A stretch of 64,000 nucleotides of DNA from Candidatus Nitrospira nitrificans (GCF_001458775.1 NZ_CZPZ01000031.1:1-64000), one strand, 5' to 3'. Shown: positions 32,189 through 41,817, numbered from the stretch's first letter. The notes: generated by a model from the sequence alone, not told the origin. Numbers and translations: made by a program.

Positions 32189-35100
32189 GTGGCCATCACC
32201 AATCATGAGCGCGTCGGAAAAATGCTCGATTTACTTCGAGATGGGTTGCAGCCATTTCTTGAACGGGAATTGAAGGCCCAGTATCAGCAGCTCTGGCTTG
32301 AAGAAGTGAAAGCTACATTGTCCAACCAACAGCTCACGTTTGCTGGCGCGGAGGACAAGCCGCACTGGGATATTGCCGCAATTCTTGCCGTTATGTGGAA
32401 CCAATGGAATGAGGTGTTTCGGAAGACACTGGGCAACGCGGAGCGCACGCTGGTGAGCGAGTTACGGGACACCAGAAACAAGTGGGCACACCAGCGTCCC
32501 TTCAGTACGGATGACGCCTACCGCGCACTCGATAGCGCAGCTCGTCTCCTGGCGACCATCTCGGCAACGGAGGCGACCGAAGTAGAGAAGATGAAAATGG
32601 AGCTGCTACGGGTGCGCTTCGACGAGCAAGTACGCACTGAGAAGCGACGTTCCGCCGGCACTGCGATAGAGAGTCAAGTTAATATGGGCCTCAAACCGTG
32701 GCGTGAAGTCATCACCCCGCACAAGGATGTTGCCAGCGGGCGATACCAGCAGGCGGAGTTTGCCGCCGATCTTTGGCAGGTGCATTTGGGCGAAGGCTCG
32801 GATGAGTATCGCAAGCCGGTTGAATTCTTTCGTCGAACCTTTCTCACTGAAAGCCTGAAACACCTTCTCACTGGAGCGGTGCAACGGCTGAGTGGTGAAG
32901 GGGGCGATCCCGTGGTGCAGCTCCAGACTAACTTCGGCGGGGGGAAAACGCACTCGATGTTAGCGCTGTATCACCTGTTTTCTGGTTCCCCTGCCAGTGA
33001 GCTGTTGGGTGTGGAAGAAATTCTCAGAAATGCTGGGGGACAGCCCGCGCTCCCTCGAGCCAAGCGTGTTGTGCTGGTCGGAAATAGGATCTCACCCGGC
33101 AACCCAGTGACGAAGCCTGATGGCACGGTGGTCCGGACGCTATGGGGAGAACTGGCCTGGCAATTGGGCGGCAAGCCAGCCTTTAAACGGATCAAAGCCG
33201 ACGACGAGAATGCTACCAACCCTGGTGATGCGTTACGTGAACTATTAAACGAATACGGGCCTTGCCTGATCCTGATTGATGAATGGGTAGCCTATGCACG
33301 GCAGTTGCACGATCAGAGCGATCTGCCTGCTGGTAGCTTCGAGACGCACTTTTCCTTTGCCCAGTTGTTGACCGAGTCGGCTAAGTTGGTGAAGCATTGC
33401 CTACTCGTTGTCAGCCTTCCCGCATCCGACACAGCTGGCTCGCCCCATACTCAGGCCGACGACGTCGAGGTAGGCGGTGAGCGAGGGCGGGCAGCGCTGG
33501 ATCGTCTGCGCAACGTCATCGGCCGCGTAGAGACCTCCTGGCGACCGGCGAGCGCCGAGGAGAGCTTCGAGATAGTGCGCCGCCGATTGTTCGAGCCATT
33601 GGTTGAGAAGGCTCAGTATGTAGCACGCGATACGGTCGCGAAGGCTTTCTTCGACCTTTATTCGACACAGGGCGCTGAGTTTCCACCTGAGTGTCGCAAC
33701 GCCGATTATGAGAAACGGCTTAAGGCGGCGTACCCGATCCACCCGGAGGTGTTTGACCGGCTCTACACCGATTGGTCGACTCTCGTGAAATTTCAGCGCA
33801 CACGCGGCGTGCTTCGTCTAATGGCCGCAGTGATCCACAGCTTATGGGAGAAAGGGGACCGTAATCCGCTGGTTCTCCCTTCCAATATCCCAATCGACGA
33901 CCCGCGCGTGCAGTTCGAGTTAACCCGCTACCTGTCCGACAACTGGGTGCCGGTCATCGAGAAGGATGTGGATGGTCCCAACTCACTGCCGCTCCGGATC
34001 GACAGGGAGGTGCCCAATCTTGGAAAGTTTGCTGCCTGCCGCCGAGTAGCACGGACTATCTATCTTGGGTCAGCGCCAACAGCCAAGGCCGCCAATCGCG
34101 GACTAGAGGATCGGCGCATCAAGCTAGGTTGTGTGATGCCGGGGGAAGCACCAGCGATTTTCGGAGATGCGCTCCGGCGCTTGAGCGAATCGGCTACCTA
34201 CCTCTACAAAGATGCTGCCCGCTACTGGTATTCCACTCAACCCACGGTAACCAAATTAGCCGAAGACCGTGCCGAGCAGCTTAAGGCAGACCCAGATGCT
34301 GTGGTCAAAGAGTTGGAGAATCGACTACGCGCTGACCTTCGGAAAGAGGGCGATTTTCGGCGGATTCATGCCCTGCCGCAATCAGGGCAGGATGTACCGG
34401 ATGATCTTGACGCACGATTAGTTGTATTGCGGATCGAATATCCATATAGCAAGGATTCGGAAAGTCCAGCGATGGCGGCAGCGAAGGCCATCCTTGAATC
34501 ACGAGGTAACATTCCTCGCCTGTATCGGAACACACTGGTATTTCTTGCCGTAGACAAGACACGGCTCCAGGATTTGGACGAGGCGGTGCGGCGTTTTCTG
34601 GCATGGGAGTCCATTCTCGGAGAAAAGGAGATACTCGACCTTTCTCAGCATCAAGTGAAGCAGGCGCAGGATTTGAAGGATAGTGCCTCCAGCGTTGTCA
34701 ACGCGCGCATACCAGAATCCTATCAATGGCTCCTGGTACCCACACAGGCGTCGCCCAAGAACTCTGTAGAGTGGCAGAGTTTCCGACTTGCTGGCCAAGA
34801 ACCGCTGGCGGTGCGGGTGAGCAAGAAGCTTCGCAATGACGAACTGCTGATAACGGGGTTTGCTGCCACCCGTCTGCGCTTAGAATTGGATCAAGTGCCG
34901 TTGTGGCGTGGAGACCATGTTGCCATCAAGCAACTAATTGAAGACTTTGCTCGCTACGTGTATCTGCCACGGCTTCGCGAACCAGCCGTGTTGATCGAGG
35001 CCATCAGAGATGGGCTCAGGCTACTCATGTGGCCGGACGATTCATTCGCGTATGCCGAGAGCTTCGACGAAACGGCGGGACGCTACCGCGGGCTTCGCTG

Positions 35101-35542
35101 TGGTCAGCCAGTAAATGTTTCGGAAGATAATCTGTCAGGCCTGCTCGTTAGACCAACAACGGCACTCAAACAACGCGAAGTGGAGACAGGTGCCATACAG
35201 GGGGAGGGAGCAAAGGGTCCTTTCAATGGCGAAGGCTTGAAAACCGGAGTTTCTGGTTCCGATGCAACTTCTCCTACAAATGGAACTGCTTCCCAGGAAA
35301 TTCCTAAGCCGAAGCGCTTTCATGGGAGTGTCATTCTCGACCCCACGCGGGTAGGTCGGGATGCAGGACGCATCGCCGACGAGGTGATTTCTCATCTGGT
35401 TGGGCTGATGGGCTCCGATGTGACGGTCACATTGGAAATCGAGGCCAGGATTCCAAACGGGACGCCCGATAACGTAGTGCGCACCGTCACAGAAAACAGC
35501 CGCACGCTGAAGTTCACGAGCCAGGGGTTTGAAGAGGAATAG
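32189..35542 (+). CDS. DUF499 AAA ATPase with N-terminal Swt1-like HEPN domain
   Basis: A GTG with AGGAG seven bases before it starts the 1117-residue protein. Residues 1-130 form an all-helical Swt1-like HEPN region ending in RDTRNKWAHQ, which contains the R-X4-H motif (Arg96, His101) of HEPN ribonucleases. The ATPase follows with Walker A FGGGKTHSML (about 249-258) and Walker B CLILIDEWVAYAR (about 360). The C-terminal part has a low-complexity linker (1010-1060) and a small last domain. DUF499/COG1483 proteins are known in defence islands with DUF1156 methylases. It may translocate or sense DNA and control HEPN/PIN cleavage; that is inferred. Confidence 0.88.
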   Translation: MAITNHERVGKMLDLLRDGLQPFLERELKAQYQQLWLEEVKATLSNQQLTFAGAEDKPHWDIAAILAVMWNQWNEVFRKTLGNAERTLVSELRDTRNKWAHQRPFSTDDAYRALDSAARLLATISATEATEVEKMKMELLRVRFDEQVRTEKRRSAGTAIESQVNMGLKPWREVITPHKDVASGRYQQAEFAADLWQVHLGEGSDEYRKPVEFFRRTFLTESLKHLLTGAVQRLSGEGGDPVVQLQTNFGGGKTHSMLALYHLFSGSPASELLGVEEILRNAGGQPALPRAKRVVLVGNRISPGNPVTKPDGTVVRTLWGELAWQLGGKPAFKRIKADDENATNPGDALRELLNEYGPCLILIDEWVAYARQLHDQSDLPAGSFETHFSFAQLLTESAKLVKHCLLVVSLPASDTAGSPHTQADDVEVGGERGRAALDRLRNVIGRVETSWRPASAEESFEIVRRRLFEPLVEKAQYVARDTVAKAFFDLYSTQGAEFPPECRNADYEKRLKAAYPIHPEVFDRLYTDWSTLVKFQRTRGVLRLMAAVIHSLWEKGDRNPLVLPSNIPIDDPRVQFELTRYLSDNWVPVIEKDVDGPNSLPLRIDREVPNLGKFAACRRVARTIYLGSAPTAKAANRGLEDRRIKLGCVMPGEAPAIFGDALRRLSESATYLYKDAARYWYSTQPTVTKLAEDRAEQLKADPDAVVKELENRLRADLRKEGDFRRIHALPQSGQDVPDDLDARLVVLRIEYPYSKDSESPAMAAAKAILESRGNIPRLYRNTLVFLAVDKTRLQDLDEAVRRFLAWESILGEKEILDLSQHQVKQAQDLKDSASSVVNARIPESYQWLLVPTQASPKNSVEWQSFRLAGQEPLAVRVSKKLRNDELLITGFAATRLRLELDQVPLWRGDHVAIKQLIEDFARYVYLPRLREPAVLIEAIRDGLRLLMWPDDSFAYAESFDETAGRYRGLRCGQPVNVSEDNLSGLLVRPTTALKQREVETGAIQGEGAKGPFNGEGLKTGVSGSDATSPTNGTASQEIPKPKRFHGSVILDPTRVGRDAGRIADEVISHLVGLMGSDVTVTLEIEARIPNGTPDNVVRTVTENSRTLKFTSQGFEEE

Positions 35543-35623
35543 TTGGATGGTAAAGAAAATCGAACCTATTCCATCTGCAGTTGAGCAGAGTATTACACAA
35601 CGGACCAAAGCTTAGAATTGGCC

Positions 35624-36262
35624 ATGTTTCCGATCCTAAAAATTGATTTGGCTGACGTCGCAGAGCTTAGGCTTAACGCCTTGGATTTGGTGGATACAAA
35701 CCTGGCTGATCCGAAGTGTGCTGGGCGCTGTTATGCCTATGCATACGACGGCCTTGCCGCGGAAGCTGGTGACTTGAAAACAACGTGCCATCTTTGGTTG
35801 CTTCACCACGCTATTGCAGCGTTGTGGGAAGAACATCCGAAGCAAAAGGTGTTCATTTGCTATGAGGCCATGCCAACGATGATGAGATTATTCATTTGCT
35901 CCAAACGACCGGTACCTCTCGCCAAAATCCATAAAGTTTTGTCTCGATCGCCGGCTTATGTTGAAACTGGCATGGATCTCTTACGATTCAGCAAAATTCG
36001 CCCGCTTGTCTATTGGGAGCCACCATCGAGCATGATGGCCTTGTGGCCGGCTGGCATGTCAGGAGAAATAGATGAAGATCGAGTGATTGATTCCGGACAA
36101 CTCCTCAGCTGGAACAGTTATCCAGAATCTGATCATGCCCATTCAGTTCCTGTCGATCAAGCGGGTCCTGACTACACGCGTGTACCGACAGATGAGCATA
36201 GTAGCTTCACGCTGAATGATCGGCTGTATCGATTTGTGAATCGATGGGGCGTTGTGGCGTAG
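35624..36262 (+). CDS. Hypothetical protein between the two defence systems
   Basis: The 212-residue product from the ATG at 35624 has no signal peptide. Sequence highlights are VAELRLNALDLVDTNLADPK, KTTCHLWLLHHAIAALWEEH, KVFICYEAMPTMMRLFICSK and a C-terminal NDRLYRFVNRWG. It is mixed alpha/beta and not recognised. It lies 80 bases after the DUF499 gene on the same strand and could be co-transcribed with the defence operon; an accessory role is possible but unproven. Confidence 0.6.
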   Translation: MFPILKIDLADVAELRLNALDLVDTNLADPKCAGRCYAYAYDGLAAEAGDLKTTCHLWLLHHAIAALWEEHPKQKVFICYEAMPTMMRLFICSKRPVPLAKIHKVLSRSPAYVETGMDLLRFSKIRPLVYWEPPSSMMALWPAGMSGEIDEDRVIDSGQLLSWNSYPESDHAHSVPVDQAGPDYTRVPTDEHSSFTLNDRLYRFVNRWGVVA

Positions 36263-36375
36263 TCGGAGACCACGTCGGTTAGCGGGTCAAGCTTTTGTAT
36301 CTTAACGTTTGACACAGGTTGGCAAGCAGGACGAGCTTGCAACATGGCCTAAATGGGGAGTAACCCCAGTCCAGA

Positions 36376-36823
36376 ATGTTCTTTGTACAGCGGGCTCCGA
36401 TGCTACTCCTTCTCCCCTTGCTCCTTCTACTTCCTCTTTCTGCCTCCGCCAAAGATCTCGGGGAACTCAGCGCCAATCCGTATCAGCAGAACTCGACGGC
36501 CAATCCGTACGGGGCGGGGAGTCCCTTTGCGCCGAACGGGATCAAGAATCTCTTCAGCCAGTACGGCAGTCCGTTCAGTAATCAATCGGCGATGAATCCT
36601 TTCGCGACCGACGCGCCAAGGCTCTATGACCAACAGGGAAATTACCGAGGCAACTTGAACGCCAATCCCCTACGACTCCGACTCAACCAGCAACCCCTAC
36701 GGCCGGTACGGTTCGAGGTTTTCGCCCGACTCCATCAACAATCCGTACGGCGCAGGCAGTCCGTTTCACTCCGAGAGTCCCACCAATCCCTACGGCCGCG
36801 GCTTGCGAATCGAAGGACAGTAG
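36376..36823 (+). pseudogene. Exported NPYG-repeat protein disrupted by a one-base insertion
   Basis: A signal peptide (LLLLPLLLLLPLSASAKD) is followed by tandem degenerate repeats of the type (N/S)PYGxGSPF or NPFxxD: SANPYQQNSTANPYGAGSPF, SQYGSPFSNQSAMNPF. At the CCCC run 36667-36670 the frame shifts; reading on with one C removed gives NPYDSDSTSNPYGRYGSRFS, INNPYGAGSPFHSESPTNPY and GRGLRIEGQ with a stop at 36821-36823. The uncorrected frame ends in unrelated Arg-rich sequence at 36879. So the gene is frameshifted (or a sequencing error). The repeat protein is probably periplasmic or surface-exposed. Confidence 0.7.
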
Positions 36824-37150
36824 TTGATAGCGTTCTTCGTGGTCCCCCAGGGGCAACAGTCGACTGTTTTTGCCTGTGAGGCGCACCGTTCGAAAGTCAA
36901 TACGCATGCCTGACCCTAACTCTTGGACAACCTAATCGATAAGGATGAGGCAAAGAGCGTTTGTGGTAAACGCGCATTGGAACGCTCTGGTCGTCGGCTA
37001 AGACACGGCGAGTTACTACGGTCAGGAATATTGATGACCTGATGGCGAAGTGGTAGTGGTAGTGATCTTTCGCTGCGGTGGTCGCAACCATTGCAGAGGC
37101 GAAGTGCTAGAGTTGGCGAGCCGGGTTGCTTAAAGTTGGAGGGACATTAG
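36824..37150. other. Spacer upstream of QatA
   Basis: No gene is seen in these 327 bases. An inverted repeat AGAGCGTT/AACGCTCT (36954-36961 and 36981-36988) with a 19-base spacer may be an operator or weak terminator. GGAGGG eight bases before the QatA ATG is the ribosome site. The promoter of the Qat operon should lie here. Confidence 0.4.
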
Positions 37151-38914
37151 ATGTGGCCAGATAATGAGACAGACCGAGATTTCCTGAACTTTACGGGTGT
37201 CGCCGACACAGTCGCTGAGATCATTATCCATGCTAAAGGACGACCGATTTCGATAGGTGTTTCTGGAGCCTGGGGCGTAGGTAAATCATCCATGATCAGG
37301 ATAGTCCGCCGTTCCCTCACACAGCGTTCGGGCAATGGCAATGGTGACTTTATCTTCGTGGATTTCAACGCCTGGCTTTATCAGGGATATGACGATGCAC
37401 GTGCTGCACTGATGGAAGTCATTGGCGAAAGGCTTATAGAGGAGGCCGAGAAGCGCAAAAATGGTCTCGACAAGGCCAGGGAATTCTTAGAGCGCGTCAG
37501 ATGGTTTAGGCTTGCGAAGTTGGTGGTGGGCTCTGCTGCAGCCCTGTACGCAGGACTACCCCCGGAAGGGTTAGGTAGCGAAATGAAGGACGCGGCATCG
37601 GGGCTGCTCGATGCAAAGAAGAAGTCTTCTCCTCCTCAGGAAATACATGCGCTTCGGGAAAGCTTCGAGAAAACGCTCGAGGCCATGAATGTGACTCTTG
37701 TAGTCATGATCGATGACCTAGACCGATGCCTGCCCGAAACGACAATCTCGACATTGGAGGCTATTCGGCTATTTCTATTCTTGAAGAACACCGCTTTCGT
37801 GATCGCTGCTGACGACGCGATGATTAAATACGCCGTTCGTCGCCATTTCCCTGACGTAACCGACGATCTTGTTATTAACTATTTTGACAAGCTCATTCAG
37901 GTGCCAATCCGGGTGCCTCCCCTCGGAACGCAGGAAGTGCGCGGGTACATGATGTTGCTATACGTGGAAAACAGTGGCGTTGACGAGAGCGTTAAAGAAA
38001 AACTTCGTGCGGACATCTGTAAGCAACTCGGGCAGACATGGCAAGGCAAGCGGGTTGACCGTGCATTCCTACAGTCGCTGTACGACAAATTTGACCACGA
38101 GCTCGTCGGGAAATTCGACACAGCGGACAGACTCGCGCCCCTGATGACGACTGCGTCAGGAATTTTGGGGAATCCTCGTGTGATTAAGCGCTTCTTGAAT
38201 GCGCTTGCCATCCGTATGGCAATCTCAAACGCTCATGGCGTCGGCGTGGACGAAGCAGTCCTCGCCAAGATGTTGCTGTTCGAGCGAATTGGTGATCCGA
38301 AGGCCTACGCGGAGTTGACGAAGGCGGTGACTGAAAGTAGCGATGGAAAGCCTGCGTTCTTGTCCGAATGGGAAGAGAAAGTGAATGCCGGACAAAAGGT
38401 TTCATTGCAGGCACCGTGGGACGATCCCTTTGTCCTGGAGTGGCTGACGCTGCCCCCAAGGATTGCAGATCGTGACCTCCGGGGCGTGCTTTATGTCAGC
38501 CGCGAACATGCGCCATTGATCAGTCCGCAAGACCGGCTGTCCTCGGAAGCCGCTGAGTTGTTGACAGCTTTGCTCCAGCATCCTGATATGGCTGCCAACT
38601 TGAAGGACCGCCTCTCGAAAGTCCCCAGGACGGAAATCACAGTTATCATGGATCGCCTGTTAGACCGAGCGCGGCAGGAACAAGAATGGGGCGTACCGCC
38701 CGTCCTTGAGGCATGCTTAGTAACGGCAGGAGCGGATGCGGTGCAAGGGGCGCGGCTCGCCGCTTTTCTATCTGAACGTCCGGTGGCGCAAATTAAAGCG
38801 AGCATCATTCCAAAGATTAGCGATCAGCCTTGGGCGACCAGTGTTTTTGAAAAATGGGATACATCGACGGGGTTGTCTGATCCGGTTAGGAAGGCAATAA
38901 AACAGCAGGGATAG
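37151..38914 (+). CDS. qatA: QatA, KAP-family P-loop ATPase of anti-phage system
   Basis: The 587-residue protein opens with SIGVSGAWGVGKSSMIRIV (Walker A, about 39-47) and has VVMIDDLDRCLPETTI (Walker B, about 186) with the KAP-NTPase hallmark 'FNAWLYQGYDD' after the first strand, plus a helical insert (residues ~105-170) that reads like a membrane-proximal segment. KAP NTPases are STAND-like and hold together membrane and signalling complexes. Downstream gene order (QatB, QueC-like QatC, TatD-like QatD) with 1-4 base spacing fixes it as the ATPase of a QatABCD system. Confidence 0.92.
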   Translation: MWPDNETDRDFLNFTGVADTVAEIIIHAKGRPISIGVSGAWGVGKSSMIRIVRRSLTQRSGNGNGDFIFVDFNAWLYQGYDDARAALMEVIGERLIEEAEKRKNGLDKAREFLERVRWFRLAKLVVGSAAALYAGLPPEGLGSEMKDAASGLLDAKKKSSPPQEIHALRESFEKTLEAMNVTLVVMIDDLDRCLPETTISTLEAIRLFLFLKNTAFVIAADDAMIKYAVRRHFPDVTDDLVINYFDKLIQVPIRVPPLGTQEVRGYMMLLYVENSGVDESVKEKLRADICKQLGQTWQGKRVDRAFLQSLYDKFDHELVGKFDTADRLAPLMTTASGILGNPRVIKRFLNALAIRMAISNAHGVGVDEAVLAKMLLFERIGDPKAYAELTKAVTESSDGKPAFLSEWEEKVNAGQKVSLQAPWDDPFVLEWLTLPPRIADRDLRGVLYVSREHAPLISPQDRLSSEAAELLTALLQHPDMAANLKDRLSKVPRTEITVIMDRLLDRARQEQEWGVPPVLEACLVTAGADAVQGARLAAFLSERPVAQIKASIIPKISDQPWATSVFEKWDTSTGLSDPVRKAIKQQG

Positions 38915-38915
38915 G

Positions 38916-39785
38916 ATGGGAACGTCCGCATCTAGCAAAGGGCCAGGCGGCGGAGTCCCTATGGTGCCGCCATGGGTTCCTCCCATTCCTCTCAGTCCCC
39001 CATCGCAAGATGGAGACGGGACCGGGCCAACGGATAGCGGTGACCAAGATGGGCAGTTGCCCATCACCCCTAATCAATCAGCCGCGCAAATACCTCCGTC
39101 TCCAATTGCACCAGCAGCGCGCTTTGGCGGGGCACGGCTTAGTCTGGGCAAGTTCGGACGAGGTGGCGATCGTCAGGATATGCAACGCGGCATCGGAGAC
39201 TACGTCCGGAGAGGATATGGTGGCCAGGCAACCGCCGTAAGGCGGTTCGGCGGCACGGCAGCAACGGCGGGTACCCTTCATGGAGCCTTGTCGAGCGTCG
39301 CCAGAGGGCAGGCCGCTACACCTGGAAGTCGCCTCGACCCGGCCCTTCTCGCTGGTCGATCAGCGCGGGAAGTCATGGACGCAATCATCGAGGCGGTTCG
39401 CCCGGGGGATGGCACTCAGGATGCAGAGGCAAGTCGGGTGGCGATCAAGGACGCCTTATCCGAACTTCTAACGATGTTTCCCGACGCCGATCTTCTCAAT
39501 TTGACCGAGGACCAACGCGGTATGGCAATCGAGCGGTTCGTTGCATTGGATGTGTATCAGCGCGCGGTGCTTGATATTGGCAAAGCAATCCAGGACAAAG
39601 CGCCAACAGCTACGGTCGCTCTTTCGCGTCTCAAAGAAGTAAAGGAGTATGTCAAGCAAACGGTTGCGGCGGCTTTTAGAAAGCTGCAAAGTGCCGGACA
39701 TCGCGTGACGACGGGACGTGTTAACAAAGTCGTTCGCGCCGCTCTGGAGGAAACCTTCCAGGTATTCGAGGGGTATGCATTATGA
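38916..39785 (+). CDS. qatB: QatB, anti-phage system component
   Basis: The N-terminal 130 residues are Gly/Pro-rich and flexible (SSKGPGGGVPMVPPWVPPIP), followed by a largely helical domain of about 150 residues (EVMDAIIEAVRPGDGTQDAE, AVLDIGKAIQDKAPTATVAL). This two-part architecture is that of the poorly characterised QatB protein, and its place directly after the KAP ATPase (two-base gap) and four-base overlap with QatC support the name. No catalytic motif is seen. Confidence 0.85.
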   Translation: MGTSASSKGPGGGVPMVPPWVPPIPLSPPSQDGDGTGPTDSGDQDGQLPITPNQSAAQIPPSPIAPAARFGGARLSLGKFGRGGDRQDMQRGIGDYVRRGYGGQATAVRRFGGTAATAGTLHGALSSVARGQAATPGSRLDPALLAGRSAREVMDAIIEAVRPGDGTQDAEASRVAIKDALSELLTMFPDADLLNLTEDQRGMAIERFVALDVYQRAVLDIGKAIQDKAPTATVALSRLKEVKEYVKQTVAAAFRKLQSAGHRVTTGRVNKVVRAALEETFQVFEGYAL

Positions 39786-41059
39786 AGCTCGTTTGTGCCC
39801 CAAAGGATTACTCTTTCAAAGGGACTTCGAAAGTATTGGAAGTTGTCCTCTATGGGCCAGCGGATAGGCCAACGCGTGGGAGTGTGGGTGCCGCCGTCGC
39901 GGATAAGATTTCTCGCGAAAAGTTGCACGGTGCAACGAGGGCGTGGGACTTTCTGTCGCTTGCGCTATCCGTGATAGCCGCTGACCTGGCCGGTCATCGG
40001 AATATGAGCGCGGATGGTTGGACGCGCGAGTTCGAGTTGGAGATCTCGGTGGCCGATCCTGCTTTTTGGAATGCGCAGCGGGAATTGGTGGGAAAACTGC
40101 TTGAGTTTCTTACCATCGATAGATGGAAAATTAGCTTTATGGGGGGAGGAATTTCGCCCGCCCCGCCCACGCAACCAGTTCTGCCGCCTGAAGATTGCGT
40201 AGCTCTGCTTTCAGGGGGGCTGGATAGCTTCATTGGGAATGTGGATTTAGTCAGTGACGGCCGAAAGCCATTTGCCGTCAGTCAAACTGTGCGAGGCGAC
40301 GCGGAGAACCAACGATCATTTGCGAATACCATCGGAGGTGGTTTGAGGCATCTGCAGATAAATCACAATGCCGAAGTTCCAAATCCTGAGAATCCGCCAT
40401 CGCAGCGGGCGCGATCGCTGATTTTCTTCGCATACGGGGTCCTTGCGGCAACAACACTGAAATGCTATCACGCTGGTGACAACGTGACGCTGTACGTCTG
40501 TGAGAACGGGTTCATCTCGATCAACCCGCCTCTCACCGGATCGCGCCTGGGAAGCCTCAGCACCCGCACGACGCATCCGGTATTATTTGGTCTGCTTCAG
40601 CAGCTGCTGGACGTTGCTGGTCTAAGGGTGCACATGGAGAACCCGTATCAACTTAAGACAAAGGGTGAGATGCTGCGCGACTGCACTAATAAAGCCCTGC
40701 TGAACGCACATGCATCCTACACGACGAGCTGCGGGCGATTTAAGCAATTCGGTTACAAGCATTGTGGACGGTGCGTACCATGCCTCGTCCGCCGGGCGGC
40801 GTTCCACACTGCCAAATTGAGAGATACGACGGAATACGTGTACGTGGATCTTGGGTGCGATGATGCAGAGCACGCGGGTTTTGATGACGTCCGTTCCGTG
40901 GGAATGGCGCTCGCCCAAGTAAAAGCGGATGGCTTGGAGAGTTGGATTGGAACGGCTCTCAGTACCACGCTTTTGGGCGATATTAGTCCACTCCAAGCGA
41001 TGGTAGGCCGCGGGCTCGGCGAGCTAGAATCTTTGTTCAAGCACTACGGTGTTAAATGA
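39782..41059 (+). CDS. qatC: QatC, QueC-like PP-loop ATP-pyrophosphatase
   Basis: The PP-loop SGGLDSFIGN (Ser144-Asp148) and a C-terminal zinc site (CGRFKQFGYKHCGRCVPC; Cys317, 328, 331, 334) match QueC, the 7-cyano-7-deazaguanine synthase. An extra ~140-residue N-terminal region distinguishes QatC from housekeeping QueC. Within Qat systems it may modify a protein or nucleotide by a nitrile-forming reaction; that substrate is unknown. Translationally coupled to QatB and QatD by ATGA overlaps. Confidence 0.92.
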   Translation: MKLVCAPKDYSFKGTSKVLEVVLYGPADRPTRGSVGAAVADKISREKLHGATRAWDFLSLALSVIAADLAGHRNMSADGWTREFELEISVADPAFWNAQRELVGKLLEFLTIDRWKISFMGGGISPAPPTQPVLPPEDCVALLSGGLDSFIGNVDLVSDGRKPFAVSQTVRGDAENQRSFANTIGGGLRHLQINHNAEVPNPENPPSQRARSLIFFAYGVLAATTLKCYHAGDNVTLYVCENGFISINPPLTGSRLGSLSTRTTHPVLFGLLQQLLDVAGLRVHMENPYQLKTKGEMLRDCTNKALLNAHASYTTSCGRFKQFGYKHCGRCVPCLVRRAAFHTAKLRDTTEYVYVDLGCDDAEHAGFDDVRSVGMALAQVKADGLESWIGTALSTTLLGDISPLQAMVGRGLGELESLFKHYGVK

Positions 41060-41817
41060 TCGACTTTCACTGTCATCTCGATCTCTATCCAAACCCGTTG
41101 GCGGTGCGGGACGAGTGCATCACACGCGGCCTGTACGTCCTTTCGATCACGACGACGCCTTCAGCTTGGAAGGGAACGTCCGCATTGGCGGAAAAGAGTC
41201 AATGGATTCAGACGGGGCTTGGTCTACATCCACAGATCGCTCACGAACGAAAAAGTGAGCTGGTGCTATTTGATGAGCTTCTACCTGGCACACCCTACGT
41301 CGGCGAAATAGGATTGGATGGTGGTCCGGAGTACCGACGATATTGGAATGATCAGACAATGGTATTCGATCACGTGCTGAACGTGTGTAGGGAGGCGGGA
41401 GGGCGAGTCATGTCGATCCATAGCCGACACGCGAGCAAGGCTGTGATTGATCGGCTAGAAGGGTGCCCGGATGCGGGGACGCCTGTGCTACATTGGTTTT
41501 CCGGTAGCCTTCGTGACCTAGATCGTGCGGTTGGCCTGGGATGCTGGTTCAGTGTCGGTCCGGCGATGTTGCGCACCAGGAAAGGAAGAGATTTGACAGC
41601 AAAAATGCCTCGCGAACGGGTGCTTACGGAATCAGACGGTCCATTCGCAACAGCCCACGGACGATCATTATGGCCATGGGAAGTCAGTGATGCCGTTAGC
41701 CAACTAGCAGAAATTTGGAGTGCAAGCCAAGAGGATGTTGAGAAGACAGTTTGGAAAAACCTTCAAACTCTGTTGAGGGACGAAAAGGGAGTATTTAAAA
41801 TACCTAATGAAGAATAG
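41056..41817 (+). CDS. qatD: QatD, TatD-family metal-dependent nuclease
   Basis: The protein begins MIDFHCHLDLYPNP, where His5 and His7 are the first metal ligands of TatD DNases; GLGLHPQIAHE, GEIGLDGG (Glu), SIHSRHA (His), LHWFSGS (His) and TESDGPF (Asp) complete the metal site. Length 253 is normal. It is the presumptive nuclease of the Qat system. Confidence 0.92.
   Translation: MIDFHCHLDLYPNPLAVRDECITRGLYVLSITTTPSAWKGTSALAEKSQWIQTGLGLHPQIAHERKSELVLFDELLPGTPYVGEIGLDGGPEYRRYWNDQTMVFDHVLNVCREAGGRVMSIHSRHASKAVIDRLEGCPDAGTPVLHWFSGSLRDLDRAVGLGCWFSVGPAMLRTRKGRDLTAKMPRERVLTESDGPFATAHGRSLWPWEVSDAVSQLAEIWSASQEDVEKTVWKNLQTLLRDEKGVFKIPNEE

Noticed and set aside
24007-35542. Assignment of the helicase/methylase operon to DISARM or BREX
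   Set aside because: No DrmA/DrmB or PglX/BrxC-type genes are present; the DUF499 and DUF1156 pair plus GHKL/DUF4325/PIN does not match those systems.
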